From the IMG/VR virus record IMGVR_UViG_3300024432_000029, positions 1 to 42,557 of that record: a DNA stretch of 42,557 nt; one strand, given 5' to 3'. Below, in pieces: positions 24,638 through 31,637 of this stretch. This DNA comes from a virus. Within the stretch, counting starts at the first letter, position 1. The number at the start of each line of letters is the position of its first letter. The notes under the pieces were generated by a model, which searched no databases, was not told the origin of the DNA, and saw only the letters and a list, made by a program, of their open reading frames with translations. The position numbers and the translations under genes were made by a program.

Positions 24638-25051
24638 ATGAAAGACCAAGTAGTAATGCTAAAGGACCTTAAGGCAGGTGAGATGTTCAAGCGTAGTAGT
24701 GGAGACTATAGGTATGTAGTTTCAAATCAGTGGGATGAGCATTGTGGTAATGTCAGTATCTACTGCTACAATCTAGATGGTGAGAGTGAAGGCTACTGGC
24801 ACGCTGGCAGTGAGAAAGTATTGCGATTAGATTCTTACGGGGGTACTAAACAGAGCTGTTTATCTTGCTTCTGGATGTGCTGGGTTGAGGGCTCTGGCTC
24901 ACCAAAGGTTAAGCACTGCACCTCGGCAAAGGCAACTAGTGAAGCTGAGAGGCTAGCGTCTAGTACAGGTAAGCCTGTCTATATACTGAAGGCAACTCAT
25001 CTTGTTGTATCCGAGCCAGAAGGAGGTATATGGCTAAGCAATCTAAACTAA
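24638..25051 (+). CDS. Hypothetical early protein (137 aa)
   Basis: The ATG at 24638 has GGAGG six bases before it; an earlier in-frame start is weaker. The product starts MKDQVVMLKDLKAGEMFKRS, a form seen in several small phage proteins of unknown role, with YVV, YCYNLDG and a Cys-rich region (CLSCFWMCW). It overlaps the HNH gene below by 22 bases. No function was recognised. Confidence 0.7.
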   Translation: MKDQVVMLKDLKAGEMFKRSSGDYRYVVSNQWDEHCGNVSIYCYNLDGESEGYWHAGSEKVLRLDSYGGTKQSCLSCFWMCWVEGSGSPKVKHCTSAKATSEAERLASSTGKPVYILKATHLVVSEPEGGIWLSNLN

Positions 25052-25290
25052 GTTGGCAGAAGACTCACCTCCGAGACCTACTACTCTTCGTCTTAACTAA
25101 GTACAACATCACTTGTTACTTCTGCCATAAGCCTTTCACTATGGCTGACTTCCCTAAACGCTTGACTGACCTAATAACAGAACATCATATAGATGGAGAC
25201 CATATGAATATGGCACTGGATAATAGAACCTTAGCTCATCGTTCTTGCCACAAAGCCTTCCATATGAAGGAAAGGAGAGGTAGAATATGA
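25030..25290 (+). CDS. Minimal HNH nuclease (86 aa)
   Basis: The protein has a CYFC pair (~34-37), an EHHIDGDHMNM core, and a final RSCHKAFH, which together match the HNH fold without an added zinc module. AAGGAGGTAT precedes the ATG. At 86 residues it is the smallest of the six. It may be a degenerate or minimal homing enzyme. Confidence 0.8.
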   Translation: MAKQSKLSWQKTHLRDLLLFVLTKYNITCYFCHKPFTMADFPKRLTDLITEHHIDGDHMNMALDNRTLAHRSCHKAFHMKERRGRI

Positions 25291-25320
25291 ATACAGATAT
25301 CATCTACTTAGGAGGATTAA

Positions 25321-25476
25321 ATGAGTGCTCAAACTTGGTGGAGTGAGGAGCAAGTGCATCGTGAAGCGGGGCTTGCTACCGCTAGAGAATTTCATATTCC
25401 TCTTTGGGTTGTAGAAATAAACGAGATATGCTATGCTAAGGAGACAGAGTGGTTCTATATTTATGAGGGGGAATAG
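25321..25476 (+). CDS. Tiny protein with aromatic residues (51 aa)
   Basis: GGAGG lies 6 bases before the ATG at 25321. The product starts MSAQTWWSEEQVHREAGLAT and has many Trp, Tyr and Glu residues near the C-terminus. Its stop is followed directly by the next ATG. No family was recognised. Confidence 0.6.
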   Translation: MSAQTWWSEEQVHREAGLATAREFHIPLWVVEINEICYAKETEWFYIYEGE

Positions 25477-25647
25477 ATGGCTAACTCAGCAGATAAGCCA
25501 AAGATAAACCAGTACACTGTTGACCCTTACTCAGCCAGAGTTCTCATTCTCAAGATGGAGAAGGAGTATAATCTAACTATCCGAGTAAACGATAGCGAAA
25601 GGTATTGTACTATATGTATAGACAAGGAGGAGAAAGAAGATGTATGA
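25477..25647 (+). CDS. Tiny protein (56 aa) with a Cys pair
   Basis: The ATG follows the preceding TAG with no gap and AGGGGGAAT before it. The product contains CTIC near the end and a basic/aromatic segment. It overlaps the next gene by eight bases. No family was recognised. Confidence 0.55.
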   Translation: MANSADKPKINQYTVDPYSARVLILKMEKEYNLTIRVNDSERYCTICIDKEEKEDV

Positions 25648-25828
25648 GCTCATATACAAGATAGACAATCAGCAAGGCACATCAGACTCAGACCCTGAGC
25701 CTCGCCAGCACTATGAAGTCCACTGTAATCAGTGTGGCTGGTGGGGATATAAGAAGAACCTACACTCTGAACTGGGCTGTCCTATGTGCTCATCAGACCA
25801 GCAGTTAGAGTACAAGGATAACAGCTAA
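25640..25828 (+). CDS. Zinc-ribbon protein (62 aa)
   Basis: Two Cys pairs (NQCGW after HCNQC, then CPMC) spaced about 18 residues apart form a typical zinc ribbon. The N-terminus is acidic. GGAGGAGAAAGA precedes the ATG. It could bind DNA, RNA or protein; the role is unknown. Confidence 0.7.
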   Translation: MYELIYKIDNQQGTSDSDPEPRQHYEVHCNQCGWWGYKKNLHSELGCPMCSSDQQLEYKDNS

Positions 25829-25935
25829 TGGGTATTTACTATCGACTGTTATGGCGATTAATATGGCTATACTATGGCTGCTTAAAAGGAAGACGCTTCA
25901 TATCTTATAAGCACTGGCAATTTGAGAATATGTAG
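25828..25935 (+). CDS. Tiny aromatic, basic protein (35 aa)
   Basis: TAATG couples it to the preceding gene. The product (MGIYYRLLWRLIWLYYGCLK) looks partly hydrophobic, with Trp and Tyr on one face and Arg/Lys clusters, so it may be membrane-associated. The size makes the call uncertain. Confidence 0.45.
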   Translation: MGIYYRLLWRLIWLYYGCLKGRRFISYKHWQFENM

Positions 25936-25944
25936 GAGACAGTT

Positions 25945-26241
25945 TTGGAAGATATATCAACAGCAGAACTCAGGCGCAGAATAATGAAGGAGCACGGACT
26001 CACACCTCCTAAACCTCCTCCGTACTTCCTATCCGAGCAGCCTGAGTATAATGAGTCAGCCGTCGACTTCCCTAAAACTAGCCTAATGAAATACATTGAG
26101 ATGAAGTATGAGGTAAAGTTAAAGGAAGACATCTACAAGGGTAGTATCAATGATGTCTGTAGTCGCTATGGTTGGGAAGTAGATAGAGCTACTATCAGTC
26201 GCTGGAGAAAGATTATAAGGAGGTATCTAATTGATAGATAA
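25945..26241 (+). CDS. Helix-turn-helix protein (98 aa), candidate early regulator
   Basis: The TTG start has AGGAG before it. The N-terminal part is charged and proline-rich (TPPKPPPYFLSEQP). The last ~30 residues form a convincing HTH (SINDVCSRYGWEVDRATISR) followed by WRKIIRRYLIDR. It may regulate a phage promoter, and is a candidate for the unusual late element. Confidence 0.7.
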   Translation: MEDISTAELRRRIMKEHGLTPPKPPPYFLSEQPEYNESAVDFPKTSLMKYIEMKYEVKLKEDIYKGSINDVCSRYGWEVDRATISRWRKIIRRYLIDR

Positions 26242-26482
26242 GAAGGACTGGATTCAGAACAGGTGTGAGGAGATAGCATTAGAGACATTAGGCAGGGAGT
26301 ACTATGACCTAGATCCTAACCTACAACTAATGTGCTATGCGATAGCTGAGCAGGACTGGACTGATTACTACTCTAGCCAGATAGATGCTATTTACGAGAG
26401 TTTGGCAGAACAATTACTACCAAGGGTGGGAATAAAGCTATCTATGGAGGTGAAGGATGAAGCAAACTCTAACAGACCCTAG
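26231..26482 (+). CDS. Hypothetical small protein (83 aa)
   Basis: It starts at TTG with AAGGAGGTATCTAA before it and overlaps the HTH gene by 11 bases. The product is acidic, with an aromatic middle (DWTDYYSSQIDAIYESLAEQ). No motif was recognised. Confidence 0.6.
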   Translation: MIDKKDWIQNRCEEIALETLGREYYDLDPNLQLMCYAIAEQDWTDYYSSQIDAIYESLAEQLLPRVGIKLSMEVKDEANSNRP

Positions 26483-26849
26483 AGACCCTACTAGAAAGTG
26501 GGATATAGAAATAGAGGATAATGAGGTTATTAAAATGACAGATAAAGCACAAAGGAAGATAAAGGAACTTGACTATACAATGGGTAATATCATTCTATCT
26601 ACTCATATCCCGCTTGAAAAGAGGGTAACAATGATTAAGGAAGTTATGGAAGCTAATGACTACCGCAAGCTACCCAAAGAGAAACCACGACTGTTGAGTG
26701 ATGAAGAGATTGCCAGAATTGAGCGTGATTGCACTTTCCCCGATTATAGCTCAGTGAACAAAGAGGGCTACTGTGTTAATTGGGGGTTATTTGCTACAGA
26801 GGTAATAAAAGCCCAATGGGATATATGTATTAAGCACTATGGAGGTTAA
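26457..26849 (+). CDS. Hypothetical early protein (130 aa)
   Basis: GGAGGTGAAGG precedes the ATG. The N-terminus (DPRDPTRKWDIEIEDNEVI) is beta-like and is followed by a charged helical region and a Cys-containing end. It overlaps the preceding gene by 26 bases. No family was recognised. Confidence 0.65.
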   Translation: MKQTLTDPRDPTRKWDIEIEDNEVIKMTDKAQRKIKELDYTMGNIILSTHIPLEKRVTMIKEVMEANDYRKLPKEKPRLLSDEEIARIERDCTFPDYSSVNKEGYCVNWGLFATEVIKAQWDICIKHYGG

Positions 26850-26851
26850 GG

Positions 26852-27061
26852 ATGACTGAACAGAATGAATTATTGCTGACAGTAGGGGAACAAAGACCTT
26901 TTGTGGAAGCAAAGATAGTTGGATATGGCGATGTTGAGGTTACGGAGGAACACTGGGATATAGATGGTTTACTCAAAGCTCAATTAGCCAAAGTCCTCAA
27001 TCATAAGGAAGACACGGTAGAAGCCAAGAGTGCCTTCAATCGTCACTGGGACAAGATGTAA
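26852..27061 (+). CDS. Hypothetical small protein (69 aa)
   Basis: GGAGGTTAAGG precedes the ATG, two bases after the previous stop. The product is acidic with no notable motif, ending AFNRHWDKM. A +1 frame stays open after its stop (see the next entry). Confidence 0.65.
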   Translation: MTEQNELLLTVGEQRPFVEAKIVGYGDVEVTEEHWDIDGLLKAQLAKVLNHKEDTVEAKSAFNRHWDKM

Positions 27062-27122
27062 GACGGAAGAACAAGGCTTAGAGTGGATTGATAAAGCCTT
27101 AGACCAACTCATAGAATTATAA
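27030..27122 (+). other. Possible tiny ORF or frameshifted tail (+1 frame)
   Basis: A GTG at 27030 opens 30 codons in the +1 frame relative to the gene above, ending GLEWIDKALDQLIEL, a protein-like helix. There is no good ribosome site. It may be a lost C-terminus after a frameshift, or chance. Confidence 0.25.
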
Positions 27123-27167
27123 TTACTGTGTTCATTTTTGTAAAACTACTAATTTCAATCTGGGGTA

Positions 27168-27197
27168 TTGACAACTGCCTTCTCATTATGGTATAAT
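27168..27197 (+). promoter_or_regulatory. Consensus promoter 5
   Basis: TTGACA (27168-27173), 18-base spacer, TATAAT (27192-27197) with TGG before it. It drives the RepA-like ATPase gene, whose TTG start is about 42 bases below. Confidence 0.9.
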
Positions 27198-27239
27198 AAC
27201 AATAGCCTACTAATATGTTGAAAGGACACTGCGACTACT

Positions 27240-28202
27240 TTGTCTGACATACACGAAAGAGATAAGCAACTCTATACCATTCAAGACTTGCTTACTTGGG
27301 TGCCTCCCAGAAACTACCGTATCATCTCTGGAGGTGTACTTAATGTCAAGAATCGTATGCTTATCTTTGGAGATGAGGGCTCTTGGAAGTCTATACTAGC
27401 ACTCCATACTGCCCACTGTATAGCTAGAGGTAGTCGCTGGCTAGGCTTCCGCACTACTCCATCTAATGTTCTCCGTCTCCAAGTTGAGCTACCTATGTAT
27501 ATTGACCGAGAGCGGACAGAGAAGTACTGTGCGGCAAGCAAGAATATCTACCTCGCCAGAGATGGGCATAAGAATGTAGCATCTGCAGAACTTGACCGCC
27601 TTGATGCTAGAGCTACTGACTATGCCTATCCCCTTGTACTCAATCGTACTGAACAGTTTATCCACATAGATGAGTCTAGTGGTTGGGAGTCTCTACGCCG
27701 TAACATTCTAAATTGTATAGAGGAACTAGCGACACTGCCGCTAGTAGTTATCCTTGACCCTCTATATAAGATGTTCAATCGTAATCTGTCAGAAGAAACA
27801 GATGTCAAGCCTATGCTAGACAAGATAGACCTAATAATGGAAGACGCATCTAAGTCTATCCCAGGCGTATCTTTCATTATAATACACCATACTCGCAAGG
27901 CTATAACAGATTCAGGTAAGCCCATATCTATGGGTAGTCAGGATGCTACTGGTTCTAGAGCTCTAGTCCGTTGGGCAGATACTGTCCTTCGCATAGACCC
28001 AGACCCATATGACCCTACTTTAACTAAGGTAAAAGCTACCTTTACTAAGCACCGCAACGCAACGGAACCTCTGCCTACACTAATAATCCGCTGGGATAGA
28101 AGCACCTTGCATCCTCAGATACTAAGCCGCATAACTCCTAAGTATGATGAAGAAGAGGAGATAGAGCTCAGAGGTGAGCTAGATATAGGGCAGTTAGAAT
28201 AA
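27240..28202 (+). CDS. RepA-like RecA-fold ATPase (320 aa)
   Basis: It probably acts in replication as an ATPase of the RepA/AAA_25 type, perhaps a helicase loader or helicase-like motor. Walker A is FGDEGSWKS (~43-51; a Trp replaces the usual Gly before Lys). Walker B is VVILDPLYKMF. A sensor-type FIIIHHTRK follows, then SMGSQDATGSRALVRWADTVLRI, typical of these ATPases. The start is TTG with AAAGGA about 13 bases before it. A ten-codon leader ORF (27215-27247) overlaps the start. No primase or DnaB helicase is visible in the window. Confidence 0.85.
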   Translation: MSDIHERDKQLYTIQDLLTWVPPRNYRIISGGVLNVKNRMLIFGDEGSWKSILALHTAHCIARGSRWLGFRTTPSNVLRLQVELPMYIDRERTEKYCAASKNIYLARDGHKNVASAELDRLDARATDYAYPLVLNRTEQFIHIDESSGWESLRRNILNCIEELATLPLVVILDPLYKMFNRNLSEETDVKPMLDKIDLIMEDASKSIPGVSFIIIHHTRKAITDSGKPISMGSQDATGSRALVRWADTVLRIDPDPYDPTLTKVKATFTKHRNATEPLPTLIIRWDRSTLHPQILSRITPKYDEEEEIELRGELDIGQLE

Positions 28203-28212
28203 GGATGTCAAT

Positions 28213-28806
28213 TAAAATAAGGGTAACATATACATTATTTATCATCCATAGTAGGAGGTAGCTAGTATGCCAAAGATATACCCAATGAGTCCCATAGAAG
28301 CTGGAGCCTTAACCAGACAGCATCATAGCAGAGTAGCTAGCAAGAATAAGATAATTCGTATAAGTAAAGACCACCCTTACTACCGCACCAGCAATAAGGG
28401 TAGTGTATCAGAGCCTCGGCTTGTTATGGCTGTTCATCTTGGCAGGAACCTGACCAAGGATGATAATGTCTACCGTAAGAACGATGACTATGATGATAAC
28501 TCACCAGATAACCTTGTTGTTCTCTCACTCAAACAGTTCGCAGCCGCAAGGGAGCGGAAAAGGTATAAGAAACTAAGATTTAGAATTGACAGCTACATAT
28601 CTGTATATGAGCAACGTCTGACTGACTCTGGTATAGACCCAGCTGCACTAGACGCAGACACTGCAATACATATAGATGACCCTGAGGGTAGATGGAGACA
28701 ATTAGATAGAGATAGAGAAGCTTATGATAGAAGTAGGAGATATACAGGGGAGACAGAGGAATAACATACATAATATACAATATGTATATATATTACCCTT
28801 ATTTTA
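28213..28806. repeat. 14-bp perfect inverted repeats flanking an HNH gene
   Basis: TAAAATAAGGGTAA (28213-28226) recurs inverted at 28793-28806, with partial similarity (ATATACAT) extending inward. Between them lies essentially one gene, the HNH nuclease at 28267. The repeats may mark a mobile cassette, or act as paired terminators. Confidence 0.6.
28267..28764 (+). CDS. HNH endonuclease-like protein (165 aa)
   Basis: GTAGGAGGTAGCTAGT precedes the ATG. The HNH-like core is RLVMAVHLGRNLTKDDNVYR followed by DDYDDNSPDNLVVLS, in the form of HNH enzymes that lack zinc Cys residues (the Asn-Pro/Asp-Asn-Leu segment is characteristic). A basic helix follows. The C-terminus is Asp/Arg rich. It sits between inverted repeats and under its own small transcription unit. 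Confidence 0.7.
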   Translation: MPKIYPMSPIEAGALTRQHHSRVASKNKIIRISKDHPYYRTSNKGSVSEPRLVMAVHLGRNLTKDDNVYRKNDDYDDNSPDNLVVLSLKQFAAARERKRYKKLRFRIDSYISVYEQRLTDSGIDPAALDADTAIHIDDPEGRWRQLDRDREAYDRSRRYTGETEE

Positions 28807-28837
28807 TTTAACATTACTCCACCAGACCACAAGGGGG

Positions 28838-28867
28838 TTGACATCTGTATTACTTATGTGATATAAT
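28838..28867 (+). promoter_or_regulatory. Consensus promoter 6
   Basis: TTGACA (28838-28843), 18 bases, TATAAT (28862-28867). Upstream is an AT-rich stretch. It drives the HNH gene at 28901 and probably the recombination genes below. Confidence 0.88.
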
Positions 28868-28900
28868 GTTATTACACTATGAATATAGGGCGTTAAAGAA

Positions 28901-29335
28901 GTGCAAAATAGTAAACAATGGATATTGTGCCGAAAATGCGATAGGCTAAAACCCTCCTTTGATTTTTATAAAAATCATAGAACATGCAAGGTGTGTCAAG
29001 GGCATCTTGGGCAAAAATACAAAGGAGGCAGGTCTAGGTGGAGGCAGAGAAGGAAAGTTGAAGTGATATCTCACTATTCCGATGGCGAGATGACCTGTGC
29101 TAAGTGTGGTTTCTCTGACCTAAGAGCCCTATCTATAGACCATATCTCAGGAGATGGTGCTAACCACAAAAGGTCTAGGAAGGGAGATTTATACGGATGG
29201 TTAAGAAAACATAAATACCCTAGCGGTTTCCAAGTACTATGTATGAACTGCCAATTTATCAAGGCGTATGAGAATAATGAGCATCCTTCGAGAAGTACTC
29301 CGATAGACAAAGTCAAAGGAGGTGTAGCAGATTGA
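28901..29335 (+). CDS. HNH endonuclease with N-terminal zinc module (144 aa)
   Basis: The N-terminus has CRKC (~9-12) and CKVC (~30-33). The core has CAKC (~63), SIDHISGDGANHKRS and a final VLCMNCQF. This is the same architecture as the 14.2, 30.3 and 32.9 kb genes. The start is GTG with a weak ribosome site 34 bases below the promoter -10. It is a selfish homing enzyme by family; its target is unknown. Confidence 0.8.
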   Translation: MQNSKQWILCRKCDRLKPSFDFYKNHRTCKVCQGHLGQKYKGGRSRWRQRRKVEVISHYSDGEMTCAKCGFSDLRALSIDHISGDGANHKRSRKGDLYGWLRKHKYPSGFQVLCMNCQFIKAYENNEHPSRSTPIDKVKGGVAD

Positions 29336-29456
29336 AATAGTAACGTGTATTATCCTCTTCATCTTGTTTATATCAGTACCAGTTATAGTATTAAAAGTAA
29401 TTAGTTATAAAAGGAGGAAAACAACTAATGGCAGAAGAAGGAACGGTAACTACTAG
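29331..29456 (+). CDS. Possible ATT-initiated membrane microprotein (41 aa)
   Basis: An ATT overlaps the TGA of the HNH gene and lies eight bases after AAAGGAGG, ideal spacing. The frame gives about 24 hydrophobic residues (IVTCIILFILFISVPVIVL) then KRRK, a single-pass membrane layout. It overlaps the next gene by 29 bases. ATT starts are rare, so this is tentative. Confidence 0.35.
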   Translation: MEIVTCIILFILFISVPVIVLKVISYKRRKTTNGRRRNGNY

Positions 29457-30186
29457 AGGACTCATAGACGCTGAGCTCGGTCCTCTGCGGAGGTTTACTG
29501 GAATACTTGACAGTATGCCTACGGAGAGTCGGACTTATGGAGAAGGAGAGGGAGCAAGAGCAACTACTCGTATCAGCCTGAACTTCAAGGATATAGATGT
29601 AAAGGAAGCTGCAGAGCCCTATCACTTCCCAACAGCTACTCTCATAATGTCTCAGTCAAACAGGAAGAAGTCTCGCTGGGGAGTAATGTCAGAGGGAACT
29701 CCTGAGAACCGCACTATTGGCTTCAACAATGTAGCTGACCAGCAGTATAGTGCTGAGCAACTTGACCAAGCCAATGCCAACTATGTCAAACCAGCAGACA
29801 GGATGGATATGAAGGACTGCATTGGCAAGAAGCTGGGTATGGTTCTGACTGATGGCGTGGAAGGCAGACCAACTCCTATGGACTTGTTTGACGGCAGGTC
29901 TATGGAAGACAGGCCCACTCCAGCCTGGACTGTCTATGAGATAGAGGGAGTAGGAGTAGCTGGAGGTCAAGGAGTGAGTGCTACCGACTTAGCTATGAGT
30001 CTGCTAGACGGCAAGACACTGCCTGAGTTTAATAAGGTAGCTCTAGACAATCCAGTTATCAGAAATGATACAGCACTACTGCAGGCTATAAGTCTACCAC
30101 CTACTGCATCAGGCTCGTTTGCTAATACTATGAAGACAGCAGGCAGGTTTACTCAGGACGGAGCAGAAGTTTATCATAAGGTATAA
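29428..30186 (+). CDS. Hypothetical recombination-block protein (252 aa)
   Basis: AAAAGGAGGAAAACAACTA precedes the ATG. The N-terminal half appears beta-rich with SQSNRKKSRWGVMS; the C-terminal half contains GKTLPEF, NPVIRNDTALLQ and GSFANTMKTAGRF. It precedes a Cas4-like nuclease and a Sak4-like ATPase, so an ssDNA-binding role is a contextual guess, but it has no clear OB-fold signature or acidic tail. A structured intergenic element follows the stop. Confidence 0.65.
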   Translation: MAEEGTVTTRGLIDAELGPLRRFTGILDSMPTESRTYGEGEGARATTRISLNFKDIDVKEAAEPYHFPTATLIMSQSNRKKSRWGVMSEGTPENRTIGFNNVADQQYSAEQLDQANANYVKPADRMDMKDCIGKKLGMVLTDGVEGRPTPMDLFDGRSMEDRPTPAWTVYEIEGVGVAGGQGVSATDLAMSLLDGKTLPEFNKVALDNPVIRNDTALLQAISLPPTASGSFANTMKTAGRFTQDGAEVYHKV

Positions 30187-30198
30187 GGAGCCAGATAA

Positions 30199-30280
30199 AG
30201 AGAGCTTGCTAGAGTTAGCGAGTATTGCCTGATAGCCAGGCGGAGGATGCCGTGCTAAAATAAGCTCTAGCAAGCTCTCT
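30199..30280 (+). ncRNA. Structured RNA element (16-bp outer stem, multibranch)
   Basis: AGAGAGCTTGCTAGAG (30199-30214) pairs perfectly with 30265-30280. Inside, TTAGC (30215-30219) pairs with GCTAA (30254-30258), and GCCTG (30227-30231) pairs with CAGGC (30237-30241). No T-run follows, so it is not an ordinary terminator. It fills the gap before an HNH gene, whose ribosome site GGGAG lies just after the outer stem. No known RNA class was recognised. Confidence 0.55.
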
Positions 30281-30293
30281 CTGGGAGTAGCAA

Positions 30294-30674
30294 ATGGAAC
30301 TATACAGATGTGCTAGATGCAAGAGGATGTTCTGGGAAGACGAGATGGCTATGCATTCTAGTATGGATGGAGGCTACTATATTTACTGTAGGAGTTGCAA
30401 TGCCACCAGAGCTAGAGAGTGGCGACAGTGCAACAAGGAACGCTACAACAAGAGTGATAGACTAAGAAAGAAGGCAACAAGGACTATAAGCCCTCATATC
30501 CTTAATGCCAGAATGCAAGCGTTCAGGGCACACCAAGATGAACAGCCTTGTGAGGTATGCGGGGCTACTCCTGCCCTGAGACACCACGATGATTACTCCA
30601 AACCACTAGATATTAGATGGCTCTGCCCACTACATCACAAGGCTGTGCATAGGGAGGTTAGTAATGTTGCGTAA
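30294..30674 (+). CDS. HNH endonuclease with zinc module, paralogue 1 (126 aa)
   Basis: The N-terminus has CARC (~6-9) and CRSC (~31-34), then a basic linker. The core has CEVCGATPALRHHDDYSKPL and RWLCPLHHKAVH, very close to the gene at 32942. It probably arose by duplication or repeated invasion. It lies directly behind the structured element and overlaps the next gene by 11 bases. Confidence 0.85.
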   Translation: MELYRCARCKRMFWEDEMAMHSSMDGGYYIYCRSCNATRAREWRQCNKERYNKSDRLRKKATRTISPHILNARMQAFRAHQDEQPCEVCGATPALRHHDDYSKPLDIRWLCPLHHKAVHREVSNVA

Positions 30675-31368
30675 GGACAACCCTGAGCTTAAGAGAAAGA
30701 TACTAGAGCACTTAGCCTCATTATACAAGATAAAGGAGATAAGGGAAACAAACCATCTAAGTAGTTACATTACCTGCAGGACTAAAAGTTTTCTTGACCA
30801 GCAGCAAACCGTTGAGCCAACAGATATGGAAGTGATGCTGTTCTCTCTCGGATACGCACTGCAGGATGTGCTTACTCCTAAGGATGCTAGTGCACCAGTT
30901 ATAACTAAGGATGGTATTATCTATCGCCCAGATATGATTCTGGACAGTAGGTTGAATGAAATTAAGACTACAAGGAAGTCTGCTAAGTATCACTATGTAG
31001 ATGACAGCCTATCAGTTACTTGGTTGGACTATATGATGGGCGGTTGCTATATGATGGAGAGGACAGAGTATGACCTCATTATCTTATATATGATGGGCAA
31101 CTACAGTCCTCCATTTCCAGACATATATGCGGAGACTATACAGTTTGATAAGGAAGAGCTAGAGGCTAACTGGCAAAAGATACTAGAGCATAAGGCAGTA
31201 CTAGATAGTGCAATAGCTTCCAGTACTCCTCCAGAGCCATTTAAGAACTGCTATGATTGGGAGTGCAAGTACTGTAGATATAATCTAGTATGCCAGACAA
31301 TAACTCGGGCTACAGGGCAGACTATGAGTGAAGAACAATTAAAGGAGGATAAGAAACTATGGGATTAA
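30664..31368 (+). CDS. Cas4/RecB-like PD-(D/E)XK nuclease (234 aa)
   Basis: The nuclease core is RPDMILDSRLNEIKTTR, with D90, E99 and K101 as catalytic residues. One Cys (~38, YITCRTKSF) pairs with a C-terminal cluster (CYDWECKYCRYNLVC) in the manner of the Fe-S Cas4/AddB nucleases. It probably resects or trims DNA ends in phage recombination. GGAGGTTAGTA precedes the ATG. It is followed by the Sak4-like gene. Confidence 0.85.
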   Translation: MLRKDNPELKRKILEHLASLYKIKEIRETNHLSSYITCRTKSFLDQQQTVEPTDMEVMLFSLGYALQDVLTPKDASAPVITKDGIIYRPDMILDSRLNEIKTTRKSAKYHYVDDSLSVTWLDYMMGGCYMMERTEYDLIILYMMGNYSPPFPDIYAETIQFDKEELEANWQKILEHKAVLDSAIASSTPPEPFKNCYDWECKYCRYNLVCQTITRATGQTMSEEQLKEDKKLWD

Positions 31369-31406
31369 GCCTAGAACCAGATAAGCCCATCCTATAGGAA
31401 AGAATT

Positions 31407-31637
31407 ATGTGGAGACCCTATATAGTCGAATGGAACAAAGCGTACAAGCCGAAGGAGGTATATGCCAAAGCCACTAAGGACATAGATAGGGAGTTGTTTG
31501 AAGCTGGTGCTGATGCTATGATAGAAGCACTAATACTACGAGGAAAGCACACTGATGGTATAGCACCTACCCTTAGTATTAACGTTCTTCCCGAGCAAGG
31601 GGGCTACTTAGTATTTATACCTGATAAGGGGGAGTAA
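31407..31637 (+). CDS. Hypothetical small protein (76 aa)
   Basis: TAGGAAAGAATT precedes the ATG. The product is acidic and helical, with DIDRELFEAGADAMIEAL and a C-terminal beta-like GYLVFIPDKG. Its stop overlaps the next ATG as TAATG, coupling it to the Sak4-like gene. No family was recognised. Confidence 0.65.
   Translation: MWRPYIVEWNKAYKPKEVYAKATKDIDRELFEAGADAMIEALILRGKHTDGIAPTLSINVLPEQGGYLVFIPDKGE

Noticed and set aside
25287-25346. 19-codon ORF with a good ribosome site after the minimal HNH gene
   Set aside because: It is very short and overlaps the better 51-residue gene; at most a coupling leader.
27215-27247. Ten-codon leader ORF overlapping the RepA-like start
   Set aside because: It has no ribosome site of its own; noted only as possible coupling.
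30187-30674. Group I intron carrying the HNH gene
   Set aside because: The genes on each side are separate and complete; no split reading frame and no intron core are seen.
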